43,973 nt of DNA from Ignavibacteria bacterium RIFOXYC2_FULL_35_21. GTDB taxonomy: Bacteria; Bacteroidota; Ignavibacteria; Kapaibacteriales; UBA2268. The position numbers and the translations under genes were made by a program. The notes beneath the pieces were generated by a model. It was not told where the DNA came from, ran no database searches, and saw only the letters and a list, made by a program, of their open reading frames with translations. How positions within the stretch are numbered: position 1 is the stretch's first letter; every line of letters starts with the position of its first letter. Of this stretch, positions 34,131 to 43,914 are shown piece after piece. Location: the NCBI GenBank assembly GCA_001804705.1, contig MHAY01000050.1, positions 1-43,973 on the forward strand, given 5' to 3'.

Positions 34131-34326
34131 ATTTTCAATTTGAAATTTTCAATTTTCAATGAATTTTTAATGTGAAAATTTTCAATGTACTTAATGTTAT
34201 CAATATTCAAGTTCACAACATATTGTGTATCTACATGTTAAACAATTATTTGGTTGACTTGTATTTTAATATATTATAACATTTAAAATTTATTGAAAAT
34301 TATAAAATTGAAAATTGAAAATTATT
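34131..34326. repeat. Imperfect inverted repeat around an AT-rich core
   Basis: The left arm (34131-34170, built on ATTTTCAATTTTCAAT) is matched in reverse complement by the right arm (34282-34326, built on ATTGAAAATTGAAAAT), with about 110 AT-rich bases between. No frame is present. It could be a degraded MITE-like element or simple low-complexity sequence. Confidence 0.5.
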
Positions 34327-34349
34327 GGATAAAGAAATTTTAATTAATA

Positions 34350-34997
34350 ATGCAATTATTTGAAAGCTTGTCGAACCTTCGCAGAGATTATACAAAAGGC
34401 AGTTTCAGCGAAAAGACCGCTAAGGAGAATCCTTTTGAACAATTCAAATTATGGTTCGAGGAAGTATTAGCCGCAGAAATGCTCGAACCTACGGCTTTTG
34501 TTCTATCTACCTCAACAAAAGATGGAAAGCCTTCCTCACGTGTTCTGTTATTAAAACAATTTGATGAAAAAGGATTTGTTTTCTACACAAATTATGATAG
34601 CAGAAAAGGAAAAGAAATCGAGGAGAATCCAAATGCTGCAATTCTTTTCTTTTGGGATAAATTGGAAAGACAAATTAGAATCGAAGGAAAAATTGAAAAA
34701 ATCTCAGAAGTAGAATCAGACAAATATTTTCAGACCAGACCTTACACAAGCAAGCTTGGTACATGGGCTTCGGAACAAAGTTCACCCTTGTCAAGCAGGT
34801 TCAAGCTCATAAGACAAGTTGCACAATTCATGGCAAAATATCCTGTGAATGTCCCTCTGCCACCCAACTGGGGCGGCTACAGGCTCATTCCTGACGTGTT
34901 TGAATTTTGGCAGGGACGAGAAAGCCGTTTGCACGACAGATTGCAGTATAATAAAAATGAAAATGGGAAATGGGTAATAACGAGGCTATATCCGTAA
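34350..34997 (+). CDS. pdxH: Pyridoxamine 5'-phosphate oxidase
   Basis: A 215-residue FMN enzyme that makes pyridoxal phosphate. Family blocks are all present: SSRVLLLKQFDEKGFVFYTN, SRKGKEIEENPNAAILFFW, the phosphate-contact region RPYTSKLGTWASEQSSPLSS, and the C-terminal PPNWGGYRLIPDVFEFWQG ending RLYP. Length is normal. It stands alone, and no ribosome binding site is evident before the ATG. PLP is also the cofactor of the tryptophanase in this window. Confidence 0.96.
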   Translation: MQLFESLSNLRRDYTKGSFSEKTAKENPFEQFKLWFEEVLAAEMLEPTAFVLSTSTKDGKPSSRVLLLKQFDEKGFVFYTNYDSRKGKEIEENPNAAILFFWDKLERQIRIEGKIEKISEVESDKYFQTRPYTSKLGTWASEQSSPLSSRFKLIRQVAQFMAKYPVNVPLPPNWGGYRLIPDVFEFWQGRESRLHDRLQYNKNENGKWVITRLYP

Positions 34998-35019
34998 CGA
35001 AAACCCATCTAAAAAAAAT

Positions 35020-35155
35020 GAATAGCCACTACTTTCAAGTAGTGGGTGTATAAACAAAAATAATCCGGGATTTATCCCCTTAAACAATAATGCTTAGAGA
35101 CTAAAGTCAGAATGCCTTGGAAACCTTCCCCAATCTAAAGATTGGGGTTATTCTT
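35020..35155. repeat. Structured intergenic repeat, copy C
   Basis: A 136-bp unit starting GAATAGCCACTACTT with arm AAGTAGTGG, centre GGGATTTATCCCCTT and GACTAAAGTC in the same order as copy A, and right hairpin CCCCAATC/GATTGGGG ending in ATTC. It lies between the convergent pdxH and ATPase genes. Confidence 0.85.
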
Positions 35156-35169
35156 ATTTGTGATGGAAT

Positions 35170-37395
35170 TTATATAAAAGGTTCTTCGAGTTTCATCTTA
35201 ATGGTTTCTATTTCGCTTTCGAGAAGCTTTTTTCTGACGAGCATTTCGGATAATCGGGTTTCCGAATCACTTCTTATCTCTTTATTGCCTCTCATTCTTA
35301 TCTGGCGTCCATTGTTTTCTTCCTCTGCTATTGCTATCTCTTCTTTCAATTCCCGATATTCATCTTTTCTTGTTAATATGTTTATTTCTTTTATAAAATA
35401 TACGATTGTCAGAATACCGAATAATATGGAGAAACTGTAAGATGAAATATAAAGGATATTATACAATTCTTTGTTCCCGTTGTTGAGGTCCTTAAATACG
35501 TCAGGGAAGAAATTAGTAACTAAGCCTAATACAACTGTTATAATAAGACAAATAATAGCTGCTGACAAATTACTTTTTTTAGTAAAGATTAAAGTTTCAC
35601 GTCTCATTTCAATAAGCGAGTTTTCGGTTTCAAAGAAATCCGTCTGGTCTTTATCGTACTCCTGACGCAGGAGTTTTACTCCTTCCTCGAGTTCGGTAGA
35701 TTCGGTTTTCATTTTCTCAAATTCACCGCTAAATTCCGTATGCTTTTTACTTAATACTTCAGATAGTTTTGTCCATGAATCTCTAATAAGTTGTTTCTTA
35801 AGTTCATATTTATTTCTATCAACAACTTTATTATATTCATCGAGCTTTTGAGCATAATCCGGCTTAAGTGAGTAAGTTGTTCTGTTCTTAACAAAACAGT
35901 CAGGGTTATTTATCAAAAATTCTTTGGCGAGATGTATATCGGATTGAAATGTATCTTCAAGTGCGGACTCATTATCAAAAGATTTGAAATAAGCGAAACT
36001 TCTAATGACATTCAAATCATCGGTACTAATTTTATCCAGTACATCTTTAGTTTTATTATATACCCCCGCTCTCTCTTTGCAATTTTCATAGAATTCAGGC
36101 TGTACAGCTCTAGTATATTCAATTACAAATTCCTTAATGGAGGATTTTATGATTATTTTATCATTATTTTTAGAGTTACCAGTTAATGAATTTTTATTTT
36201 TCAAAAATGTGAATGCAAGTTTATAATCAGAGCCAAATTCATCGAAACATCTCAATCCCTTCTCATCAAAATCACTAAGAAAAGATGCACAAATAAGCCA
36301 ATCTCTTTGTTGCTGATTAAGGCCTTTCATGATTGATTTAATTGCAGACTCATAAATTGGCAGTTGAATTTGAACCTCACCCGAACTATCAATATATTCA
36401 AGGTATGACATCAAAAGTAATGGCAATCCTTTTGTCAATTTTATTATTTCACTATATGGCTGACTAATAGTTACCTTCAAGTAATCGAAGAAGTCCTGCA
36501 TATCATTTTCATTCAACGGTTCCAGCTCAAGCGATGCGGTGATTGTTTCGTACTTGTCCCAATTATAATTAAATTCTTTTTTATTAAAATAGTCTTCCCT
36601 CGAAGAAATTATAAATCTGAAATCGAGGTATTTGGATATTTTCGTATCTTCTTTGATGTAGGAAATATTATATGATATAAAATCGGAAAACTTTTTTTCA
36701 CAGCAATAATCGAGCAAATAGCCTGTCAGCCATTTGTTCAGAGTGTAATCATGGTTTTCAACATTATCATAAGCAATTAATATTTTCTTTGGTTCAACAT
36801 CAGAATAAAACCTTTCGAAGTCATCACCGATATTTTCATAAGGATAATATTTGTTCATTAAGTCAACAACGAGTGCTTCGGCTGAAACCCTGAAAACATC
36901 CATCAGAAGCCGCCTGTCGCCTTTTTTGTCCAGGTATTTCCCGAGGAGTTGCTCATCAATGATAATACCGGAAGATTTTATTTTATTACATAGAAAATCA
37001 GTTTCCGATAATAAAGATGTATTGGATTTAATGTCTTCCGATAATGACTCATCTTTATCTTTTATTAATGCGAATATTTCATTAAATCTTGTGCTATTGT
37101 AATCACATTCGGAAAACAAATAAGGCTGGTTCGATTCATCTGAAGATTGAAAATTAATTGCAAGTGTATTGACAAGCTCGTGCAAATTATTAACGCCATA
37201 ATCGCCATCGAAAAAGCAGATTGCATCAACCACTTTCTTTTGTAAAACCTCATCAATGAAATTTCTGACGAACCGGCTTTTACCAACACCAAAAATTCCA
37301 TTGACAAAAAATACACGCTTTGATTCAGAAATTCCAAGTGGTAAAAAAAAGCTCTTTCTGATTTTTTCCTGTTCGATAAACCGATTAGCCGACAT
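35170..37395 (-). CDS. STAND-like P-loop ATPase with C-terminal membrane anchor and coiled coils
   Basis: A 741-residue protein. Walker A is GIFGVGKS (33-40). A Walker B-like ILIAYDNVE and a following RFIISSRED resemble the second-strand and sensor elements of STAND/NACHT-type NTPases. After the ATPase region come a helical middle, a long charged coiled coil (about 540-605), two membrane helices (about 609-629 and 644-668), and another coiled coil (about 676-735). An N-terminal ATPase with a C-terminal membrane part is a layout seen in some KAP- and STAND-type signalling or defence proteins. It stands alone. No effector nuclease domain is seen. Function unknown. Confidence 0.7.
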   Translation of the reverse strand: MSANRFIEQEKIRKSFFLPLGISESKRVFFVNGIFGVGKSRFVRNFIDEVLQKKVVDAICFFDGDYGVNNLHELVNTLAINFQSSDESNQPYLFSECDYNSTRFNEIFALIKDKDESLSEDIKSNTSLLSETDFLCNKIKSSGIIIDEQLLGKYLDKKGDRRLLMDVFRVSAEALVVDLMNKYYPYENIGDDFERFYSDVEPKKILIAYDNVENHDYTLNKWLTGYLLDYCCEKKFSDFISYNISYIKEDTKISKYLDFRFIISSREDYFNKKEFNYNWDKYETITASLELEPLNENDMQDFFDYLKVTISQPYSEIIKLTKGLPLLLMSYLEYIDSSGEVQIQLPIYESAIKSIMKGLNQQQRDWLICASFLSDFDEKGLRCFDEFGSDYKLAFTFLKNKNSLTGNSKNNDKIIIKSSIKEFVIEYTRAVQPEFYENCKERAGVYNKTKDVLDKISTDDLNVIRSFAYFKSFDNESALEDTFQSDIHLAKEFLINNPDCFVKNRTTYSLKPDYAQKLDEYNKVVDRNKYELKKQLIRDSWTKLSEVLSKKHTEFSGEFEKMKTESTELEEGVKLLRQEYDKDQTDFFETENSLIEMRRETLIFTKKSNLSAAIICLIITVVLGLVTNFFPDVFKDLNNGNKELYNILYISSYSFSILFGILTIVYFIKEINILTRKDEYRELKEEIAIAEEENNGRQIRMRGNKEIRSDSETRLSEMLVRKKLLESEIETIKMKLEEPFI

Positions 37396-37493
37396 AATAA
37401 AAATAATTTATTTCCCGAATAAGCCTAACAGTGCAAAGATAAAATTAAATCATTAGCAATAAAAGTAATAAACAATATTAAAGAAAAATAGAT

Positions 37494-37928
37494 TTAATTT
37501 TTCAAATTGAAATAAAGTATTAATTCAGTCCCTTCATCCAAAAAATTGAATACAACATTATCGGCAATTTTTCTTATGATAAAAATGCCGCGGCCGCTTT
37601 CTTTGAGCAAGTTTTCAGGCGATAAGGGATTTTCCAGGCTTTCCAAATCGAAGCCACTGCCCTGGTCTTTTACGGAAACGGTTAATAATTTGTTTTTACA
37701 TTTAACTATAATCCGGACAATCTTATCTATGTCAAATTTATTGCCGTGTATAATAGCATTATTAACAGCTTCTGTAATAGTTATTACAAGATTGTAATAT
37801 AGTTCATCATTAATGCAAAATTTTTGCTTAATCTCCTTTAACATAGGTTCAACGAGCTTAAGGGATTTCCTTTCACTTGTCAAATCTTTAGTAAAAGATA
37901 TATCTATGCAATTAGCTTTATCGCTCAT
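37494..37928 (-). CDS. RsbW-like anti-sigma factor / serine kinase ATPase
   Basis: A 144-residue GHKL protein. The N box is ITEAVNNAIIHGNKF, the G1 box DQGSGF, and the G2-like SGRGIFIIRK closes the ATP lid. This is the HATPase_c_2 type of RsbW and SpoIIAB, which bind sigma factors or phosphorylate STAS-domain antagonists. No RsbV or sigma gene is adjacent. Its start overlaps the preceding barrel-like gene by four bases (37925-37928), so it is the third gene of a FlbD-like/barrel/RsbW-like operon. Confidence 0.85.
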   Translation of the reverse strand: MSDKANCIDISFTKDLTSERKSLKLVEPMLKEIKQKFCINDELYYNLVITITEAVNNAIIHGNKFDIDKIVRIIVKCKNKLLTVSVKDQGSGFDLESLENPLSPENLLKESGRGIFIIRKIADNVVFNFLDEGTELILYFNLKN

Positions 37929-39916
37929 AGTACAATTTTTGTCGTCAAATAGAAAATAGGTGCCTCTTTAAAAATAAAATTATTCACATTCTGAAATTCA
38001 TAAAACCCTTGCAGTGAAATATTTGAGCCATTAGAAAAATTTATAGTTAAATCCACTGCCGGCCCCAATGAAACATAATAATCACCCGGAGTTAACTCAT
38101 TATTACCAAAATTTATCAAACTTTTTTGGGTTATGCTATAATATTTGATACCACATCCAATATTAATTACGTTATCAATAAAATTGGTAAATAGCATAGC
38201 CTTAATATAGTTCTCTAATCTACTGCTTTGTGGTGATTCTGAAAATGATTTCCAAAAGAATACACCTGTTTCAATATATCTTAAATTTACATTAAATTGC
38301 AAAGATAATAATTTCCCCAATTTTATGTTTATAGAATCTTTATAAGCAATTTGTCTATCACTGTAACTGTACCCAATTAAATTTAAAGATGAATCTTCTT
38401 CAAAATCATAATTCGTGTATTTTGATATTATTTCAAATTCAGGATTAATGATGAAATAACGGGTTAACCATGAAATTTTTGATTTTAAACTAATAATTCT
38501 TTCCCAATAATTATTAGCACTCATTTGGGATTTAATATAGACATGATGGTTAAATTGTAAATTCCCATCTATTGAAAATTTAAGGGCATCATCAAATTTA
38601 TGAATAAAAACTGCATTAATAATTGATGTAAACTCATCCCTATCGGTATTATCATCTTTGCTGGGTGTATCATGTTGATACAAAGAAACAGAATATTCAA
38701 ATTTTATGGTTTCTTTTTGATTAGGCAACCAATCAGTTCTCAAATAAAACCTTGTGGTATTACCATCTAAATCAAACATCGCCTCATCGGCTTTGTAATG
38801 ATTGTAGTCGGCATCATTAATATGATAAGTGTTCAAAACGTTATTATCCTGAGTTTTTATGTTAAAATAAATTCCTGCAGTTTGAATGAATGTACTTGTT
38901 TTATATTTTCCTTCTGTTAAAAAGGATAATTCGAGGTCATTTCGATTTCGTGTTACACCTGTATTACTAATAGAATCATAATATTGCTTATAAAATTTAT
39001 CAATCCAGATTTTTTGTATTGAAATATCAAATAAACCATAAAATGAATTAAAAACTGCGAAATCAAATTTAATTTTCGAATTTATTTGATTTTCATTTCT
39101 TGTTTCAACTTCAATAAATTTACTGCCAGATATGTTTATCGGAGGAAGGTTGTCATAATATAATAACTTGTAATTTAATTCAAAATCAATAATATCAAAT
39201 TCATCGAATTTTTTAAACATGTTGTATTTAAAATCAAGATTCATGTTTTTTCTATTTTTGGTTAAATCAATGTAATTACCTTTCAAGGAAGATTGAATAT
39301 TATAATCTTCAATATTAATTTCAGTTAAATTACCTTCGATGTTTAACAATTTGCCTAAGTAACTAATCCCAAGTAAGTAATTTCTTTCAATCCCACCATT
39401 TAATTCTAAAAATGATTCCTTATTAAAAATATATCTGAATCCTGATGCAACACTGAATTTATCCATTTTGTTAATTCCAATGTCTCTGGTTACCGAATAT
39501 AAAAATAAATTTTGATTAACGACAAAATTCATGGAATCCCAAATTGGAAAAAATAATTTTATGTCATATTCTTCATAATCCATATTCACAATTTCTGTAA
39601 ACGAAGAATCATTATTAAAGGAGTCCTTTACTGTCTTAGAATTTTTTTGGGTACTTCCATTATATTTCTGATTCAATGTCAATTTACCATCAAAGAGTTC
39701 ATATTCTAATATTGCCTGATTATTTAATAGAAAAGTATTGACAAGTTTTGACGAAGTAAAGTCAATTGAATTAATAGGAATTGAATCATGTACCGATACA
39801 GTGGTATCCTGAGATTTTAGTTGAATTGTTAAAAGGTAATAAATTCCCACAATTAAAAATATCCTGAACATTTTTGCTCGTATTGCCGACAACAATTTAT
39901 CAGGATGAAATGGCAT
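37925..39916 (-). CDS. Outer-membrane beta-barrel-like protein, unknown
   Basis: A 663-residue protein, not recognised as a named family. It has a signal peptide if started at M16 (MFRIFLIVGIYYLLTIQ, cleavage near LKSQD), or an extended one from M1. The rest is made of alternating strands with many aromatic girdles, and ends in a strand with terminal YLTTKIVL, as in outer-membrane barrels. No lipobox or known domain is visible. It lies three bases after the FlbD-like gene and overlaps the RsbW-like gene. Likely cell-surface or structural. Confidence 0.7.
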   Translation of the reverse strand: MPFHPDKLLSAIRAKMFRIFLIVGIYYLLTIQLKSQDTTVSVHDSIPINSIDFTSSKLVNTFLLNNQAILEYELFDGKLTLNQKYNGSTQKNSKTVKDSFNNDSSFTEIVNMDYEEYDIKLFFPIWDSMNFVVNQNLFLYSVTRDIGINKMDKFSVASGFRYIFNKESFLELNGGIERNYLLGISYLGKLLNIEGNLTEINIEDYNIQSSLKGNYIDLTKNRKNMNLDFKYNMFKKFDEFDIIDFELNYKLLYYDNLPPINISGSKFIEVETRNENQINSKIKFDFAVFNSFYGLFDISIQKIWIDKFYKQYYDSISNTGVTRNRNDLELSFLTEGKYKTSTFIQTAGIYFNIKTQDNNVLNTYHINDADYNHYKADEAMFDLDGNTTRFYLRTDWLPNQKETIKFEYSVSLYQHDTPSKDDNTDRDEFTSIINAVFIHKFDDALKFSIDGNLQFNHHVYIKSQMSANNYWERIISLKSKISWLTRYFIINPEFEIISKYTNYDFEEDSSLNLIGYSYSDRQIAYKDSINIKLGKLLSLQFNVNLRYIETGVFFWKSFSESPQSSRLENYIKAMLFTNFIDNVINIGCGIKYYSITQKSLINFGNNELTPGDYYVSLGPAVDLTINFSNGSNISLQGFYEFQNVNNFIFKEAPIFYLTTKIVL

Positions 39917-39919
39917 TTT

Positions 39920-40144
39920 TCAAAGACTACTTGAAGATTTGATATCTGGCACATCAAAATAATTTGAAAAACAAAGCTGACGGTAATAAATCACCTTTGC
40001 AATTATATCGTCAGCCGATTCCTGGACAATCAGCTTTTTCCCGCTCTTGAGGCTGACGGTTGTATCATGAAAGGTTTCAACAATTTCGATTTCGTCTGCA
40101 TTAACAGTAACCAAGCTGTTATCAATTTTTGTAAGTGTAATCAT
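39920..40144 (-). CDS. FlbD-like small protein
   Basis: A 74-residue protein starting MITLTKIDNSLVTVNADEIE, with TTVSLKSGKKLIVQES, the pattern of the FlbD family (TxLNGxxxxxNPxxIExIE...TLxxGKxxxVxES). I use this internal ATG, preceded by an AAGG sequence, and not the upstream one at 40195, which adds an unrelated hydrophobic lead. FlbD is a small protein found in flagellar loci of other phyla; no flagellar gene is seen here. First gene of the operon with the barrel-like protein and RsbW-like kinase. Confidence 0.75.
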   Translation of the reverse strand: MITLTKIDNSLVTVNADEIEIVETFHDTTVSLKSGKKLIVQESADDIIAKVIYYRQLCFSNYFDVPDIKSSSSL

Positions 40145-40239
40145 ATTAACCTTAATTTGTTTAATTTTCAAAATAAACAAATATAATAATTTCATTTTGC
40201 ATTTTTAATTATTCATTTACTATTTTCTGATAATTTTAA

Positions 40240-41547
40240 TTATTTATTTCCGATTTCCCGTAATAATGCCTGTTTTTCAATTTCAAGCTGGCGGATTTTC
40301 CTCTCGATCGAATCTAATTCCGCAGGCATCGAATCAATCTCCATCCTGAGTTTGCTGGCAGCTTCGTCAATTAAATCAATAGCCTTATCCGGTAAAAACC
40401 TATCGGTAATATATCGTGTCGACAACTCTGAAGCCGCTACTATTGCAGGGTCTGTTATCCTGGCGCCATGATGAACTTCATATCTTTCCTTCAATCCTCT
40501 TAAAATGGAAATTGTATCATCAATAGTGGGCTCTTCGACCATAATTTTTTGGAACCGCCTTTCGAGTGCGGCATCCTTTTCAATATATTTTTGATAATCA
40601 TCTATTGTAGTGGCACCAATGCAACGCAAATCCCCTCGTGAAAGGGCAGGTTTCAAAATATTAGCCGCATCCATGCTCCCTGTGGTTGCTCCTGCACCAA
40701 TCAGTGTGTGAATTTCATCAATGAAAAGGATTATTTGCCCTGCTGAATCTGTTACTTCTTTGATTACTGCTTTTAAACGTTCTTCGAACTGTCCCCTAAA
40801 ACTTGTACCTGCAACCAAAGCCCCAAGGTCAAGCGTTACAACCTGCTTTGGTTTTAATGTGTCGGGGACATCCCCTGAAACAATCCTGTGGGCAATACCT
40901 TCGACTATTGCAGTCTTTCCGACACCAGGTTCACCGATTAAAATGGGATTGTTCTTCGTCCTTCTCGAAAGAACCTGTAAAACACGCCTGATTTCATCTT
41001 CCCTGCCAATTACAGGGTCAAGCTTACCCAGCTTCGCCTCTTCATTTAATTGTCTTCCATAACGCTTCAATGCCTGATATTTGTCTTCCGGATTTTGGTC
41101 GGTTACTCTTTGATTACCTCTGATGTCATGAATTATTTTATAAATATTTTCTTTGTTAACACCATTGTCTTTCAATAATTGAGAAATTCGGGATTTAACG
41201 ATTGACAAGGCAATAAGGATGTGTTCGGTACTTATGTATTCATCCTTTAGGGCTTTGGCTTCTTTCTCGGCTTCATCCAGTATTTTCATAAGAGAAGGAG
41301 ATACATACTGCTGTATGGTTCCGCCGACTTTCGGCAGTTTTTCTAATTCCTCGAGAATTTTTACTTTCAGATAAGCCATATTTACACCAATCTTCATTAA
41401 AATTTCGGGAATGATACCTCCCTCATCCTGAATCATTGCGGCAAACAAATGCGTTTCTTCAATTGCCTGATTATTATAATTTACTGCAATCTCACCGGCT
41501 GTTTGAACGGCTACCTGGGATTTTAAAGTAAGTTTTTGAAAATTCAT
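40240..41547 (-). CDS. clpB: Truncated ClpB-like chaperone: N domain and first ATPase domain only
   Basis: A 435-residue protein. The Clp N domain (1-145; [18 protein letters not shown] and [12 protein letters not shown]) and NBD1 (Walker A GEPGVGKT at 205-212; Walker [28 protein letters not shown]) are complete and well kept. The protein ends just as the M domain begins ([20 protein letters not shown], then GNK and stop). Full ClpB is about 860 residues; the coiled-coil M domain and all of NBD2 are missing, and I do not see them in the 100 bases that follow. Ring assembly and disaggregation normally need both ATPase rings, so this is either a recent 3' deletion or a short-form protein. Confidence 0.9.
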   Translation of the reverse strand: MNFQKLTLKSQVAVQTAGEIAVNYNNQAIEETHLFAAMIQDEGGIIPEILMKIGVNMAYLKVKILEELEKLPKVGGTIQQYVSPSLMKILDEAEKEAKALKDEYISTEHILIALSIVKSRISQLLKDNGVNKENIYKIIHDIRGNQRVTDQNPEDKYQALKRYGRQLNEEAKLGKLDPVIGREDEIRRVLQVLSRRTKNNPILIGEPGVGKTAIVEGIAHRIVSGDVPDTLKPKQVVTLDLGALVAGTSFRGQFEERLKAVIKEVTDSAGQIILFIDEIHTLIGAGATTGSMDAANILKPALSRGDLRCIGATTIDDYQKYIEKDAALERRFQKIMVEEPTIDDTISILRGLKERYEVHHGARITDPAIVAASELSTRYITDRFLPDKAIDLIDEAASKLRMEIDSMPAELDSIERKIRQLEIEKQALLREIGNK

Positions 41548-41760
41548 ATAAATAATTTGTTATTAAATAACATGACAATTGTTAAGTATAAAACTAAATA
41601 ATATAAGAAAAATTGTAATTACTATAATAGCTTAAACAATATTTTCATTAAAACTCCTTCTACACTTAAAATTTTTATTAATAATGTGTGGTCTGATTAT
41701 ACCTTCATCTATACTTTTTTATATAATTTGTCATTTTAAAATAACGTATAGGTAATTATT
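41548..41760. promoter_or_regulatory. Divergent intergenic region between clpB-like gene and porX
   Basis: A 213-bp AT-rich stretch with promoters for both directions expected. I see no CIRCE-like element (TTAGCACTC-N9-GAGTGCTAA) that would mark heat-shock control of the chaperone. No other structure is evident. Confidence 0.35.
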
Positions 41761-43332
41761 ATGGATGAATCTAAGGGAAAAATACTTTGGATAGATGATG
41801 AGATTGATTTATTGAAACCACATATTATTCTTATCGAACAACGCGGGTATTCAGTTGACCAGGTTACAAACGGCGAAGATGCGGTCGAGCTTGTAAAACA
41901 AAAGCAATACGATTTAATCTTTCTCGACGAGTCTATGGTTGGAATGAGCGGGCTTGATACTTTGCCAATTCTTAAGGAAACAAATCCTTACACACCAATC
42001 GTAATGGTAACTAAGAATGAAGCCGAAAGCGTAATGGAAGAAGCAATTGGGAAAAAAATTGACGATTACCTGACAAAACCTGTCAATCCTGCACAAATTT
42101 TAGCAGCCATAAAAAAGCATCTCGAATCACATAAAATCAGGTCAGATAGACTCTCCCATGATTATTTAATAGGATTTCATCAATTAAATACAAGATTTTT
42201 CGATAAACTTAATTGGAACGACTGGCTCGATATATACCTGAAACTCGTTTCATGGTCGATGGAACTCGATAAAAGCCCTGAGCTTGGTTTTGAGCAGACT
42301 CTAAAAGACCAGTGGCGTGAAGCTGATTCTGCGTTTTCTAAATTCGTAGAAGACAATTATCATGACTGGGTAAATAAAAGCTATAATGATAATATTCCGG
42401 ATTTATCACCCGATATTATTGAGAAATATTTATTTCCACAATTAAAGAATTCAAAACCGACTGTATTTTTTGTTATTGACTGCATGAGGCTTGACCAGTG
42501 GCTTGTTATGGAGGAACTCCTAAAGCCATATTATACCTTTCAAAAAGATTATTATAATTCAATTATTCCAACGGCTACTCCTTATGCAAGAAATGCAATT
42601 TTTGCAGGTTTGATGCCAATAGACATTCAAAAGCATTACCCTCAGTGGTGGGCCGGTGTAACTAATTCCGAAGACCATAAGGCTAATGCTTATGAAAAAG
42701 AATTGCTCGAAGAGCAGTTAAGAAGAAAAAAAATTAAATTGAACAACCCTATTAATTATATCAAAATTCATGACACTGATTTTGGAAAGAAAATCGAGAG
42801 CAACGTTCTCACTTATGCCCAAAGCCATCTGACGGCAATAGTCATAAACTCAGTCGACATGATTGCTCATTCGAGGTCCGACTTTGCAATACTTAAAGAA
42901 ATAGCACCGGATGAAGCAGCTTATAGGTCATTAACCAAATCCTGGTTCCAGCATTCAAGCTTTTTTGGCATGTTAAAATTATTGGCAGGATTAGATATTA
43001 ATATAATAATAACGACAGACCATGGCTCAATCCGTTGTATGCGCGGCGTCAAGGTTCTTGGTGACAAGGACACATCTACCTGCCTGAGATATAAATTTGG
43101 CAAGAATGTTAAGGCAGAACAGCGACATGCTATGCAAATCAGAAATCCGATTAATTATAAATTACCTATTTCAGGTATAACTGTTAATAATATAATAGCT
43201 AAAGAAGATTATTATTTTGTTTATCCAACGGATTATCACCACTATTTACAAAGGTACAAAGACAGTTTCCAGCATGGGGGTATTTCAATGGAGGAAATGA
43301 TTATACCTGTGATAACATTAAGAACCAAATAA
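41761..43332 (+). CDS. porX: PorX-type response regulator with PglZ domain
   Basis: A 523-residue protein. The receiver domain has acidic pocket residues D12 and D13, phosphoacceptor D56 (FLDES), T84 and K106 (LTKP). The C-terminal part is an alkaline phosphatase-superfamily PglZ domain with FVIDCMRLDQW, TATPYARNAIFAGLMP and ITTDHGSIRC, which bind zinc and nucleotide. PorX controls expression of type IX secretion genes in Bacteroidota with the PorY kinase and sigma factor SigP. Its presence fits the two T9SS cargo genes in this window. It is followed by tsaE after 40 bases. Confidence 0.93.
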   Translation: MDESKGKILWIDDEIDLLKPHIILIEQRGYSVDQVTNGEDAVELVKQKQYDLIFLDESMVGMSGLDTLPILKETNPYTPIVMVTKNEAESVMEEAIGKKIDDYLTKPVNPAQILAAIKKHLESHKIRSDRLSHDYLIGFHQLNTRFFDKLNWNDWLDIYLKLVSWSMELDKSPELGFEQTLKDQWREADSAFSKFVEDNYHDWVNKSYNDNIPDLSPDIIEKYLFPQLKNSKPTVFFVIDCMRLDQWLVMEELLKPYYTFQKDYYNSIIPTATPYARNAIFAGLMPIDIQKHYPQWWAGVTNSEDHKANAYEKELLEEQLRRKKIKLNNPINYIKIHDTDFGKKIESNVLTYAQSHLTAIVINSVDMIAHSRSDFAILKEIAPDEAAYRSLTKSWFQHSSFFGMLKLLAGLDINIIITTDHGSIRCMRGVKVLGDKDTSTCLRYKFGKNVKAEQRHAMQIRNPINYKLPISGITVNNIIAKEDYYFVYPTDYHHYLQRYKDSFQHGGISMEEMIIPVITLRTK

Positions 43333-43372
43333 TTTTTTATAGAAATCATACCAAAAGTTTTTAAATTTGGGC

Positions 43373-43813
43373 ATGAAACTTGGAAAATTTACAACAAAGA
43401 GTCAGCCGGAAACATTTGATTTGGGTTTTCGATTTGCCACTGAATTAAAACCCGGTGATGTTGTGGCTTTATTTGGCGACTTAGGAGCAGGAAAAACCGA
43501 ATTTATTAAGGGAATCTGCAGTTATTTCAAAGTTGATGAGCTTGTTAACAGCCCGACATTCACAATAATGAACCAATATGCAGGCCTGTTGGATGATAAT
43601 GAAATTCCAATACTCCATATAGATTTATACAGAATAAAAAAATCCAATGAACTTAAAGAAATCGGTTTCGATGAAATAATATTTTCAAACGATTCGATTA
43701 AACTGGTTGAATGGGCTGACAAAGCATTTGGCATCCTTCCTCCCGATTCATACTCCGTTAATATCAATTTCAAAAAAAATAATGAAAACGAAAGAGTAAT
43801 AACAATTGACTAA
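43373..43813 (+). CDS. tsaE: tRNA t6A biosynthesis ATPase TsaE
   Basis: A 146-residue P-loop protein with FGDLGAGKTEFIKGIC (Walker A) followed by SPTFTIMNQY, the signature of TsaE (YjeE). It drives the TsaB-TsaD complex that makes threonylcarbamoyladenosine at position 37 of ANN-decoding tRNAs. I prefer ATG 43373 over the TTG at 43367. It follows porX on the same strand, probably in one transcript. Confidence 0.95.
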   Translation: MKLGKFTTKSQPETFDLGFRFATELKPGDVVALFGDLGAGKTEFIKGICSYFKVDELVNSPTFTIMNQYAGLLDDNEIPILHIDLYRIKKSNELKEIGFDEIIFSNDSIKLVEWADKAFGILPPDSYSVNINFKKNNENERVITID

Positions 43814-43914
43814 TCCTGTCTTTTTTTAATAAAAATAGAACCAAACTTCAGTTCGGTGAATATTGAGAATTATCCAATCAATTATTAATATTAAAAAATT
43901 ATATTTTAAAAATA

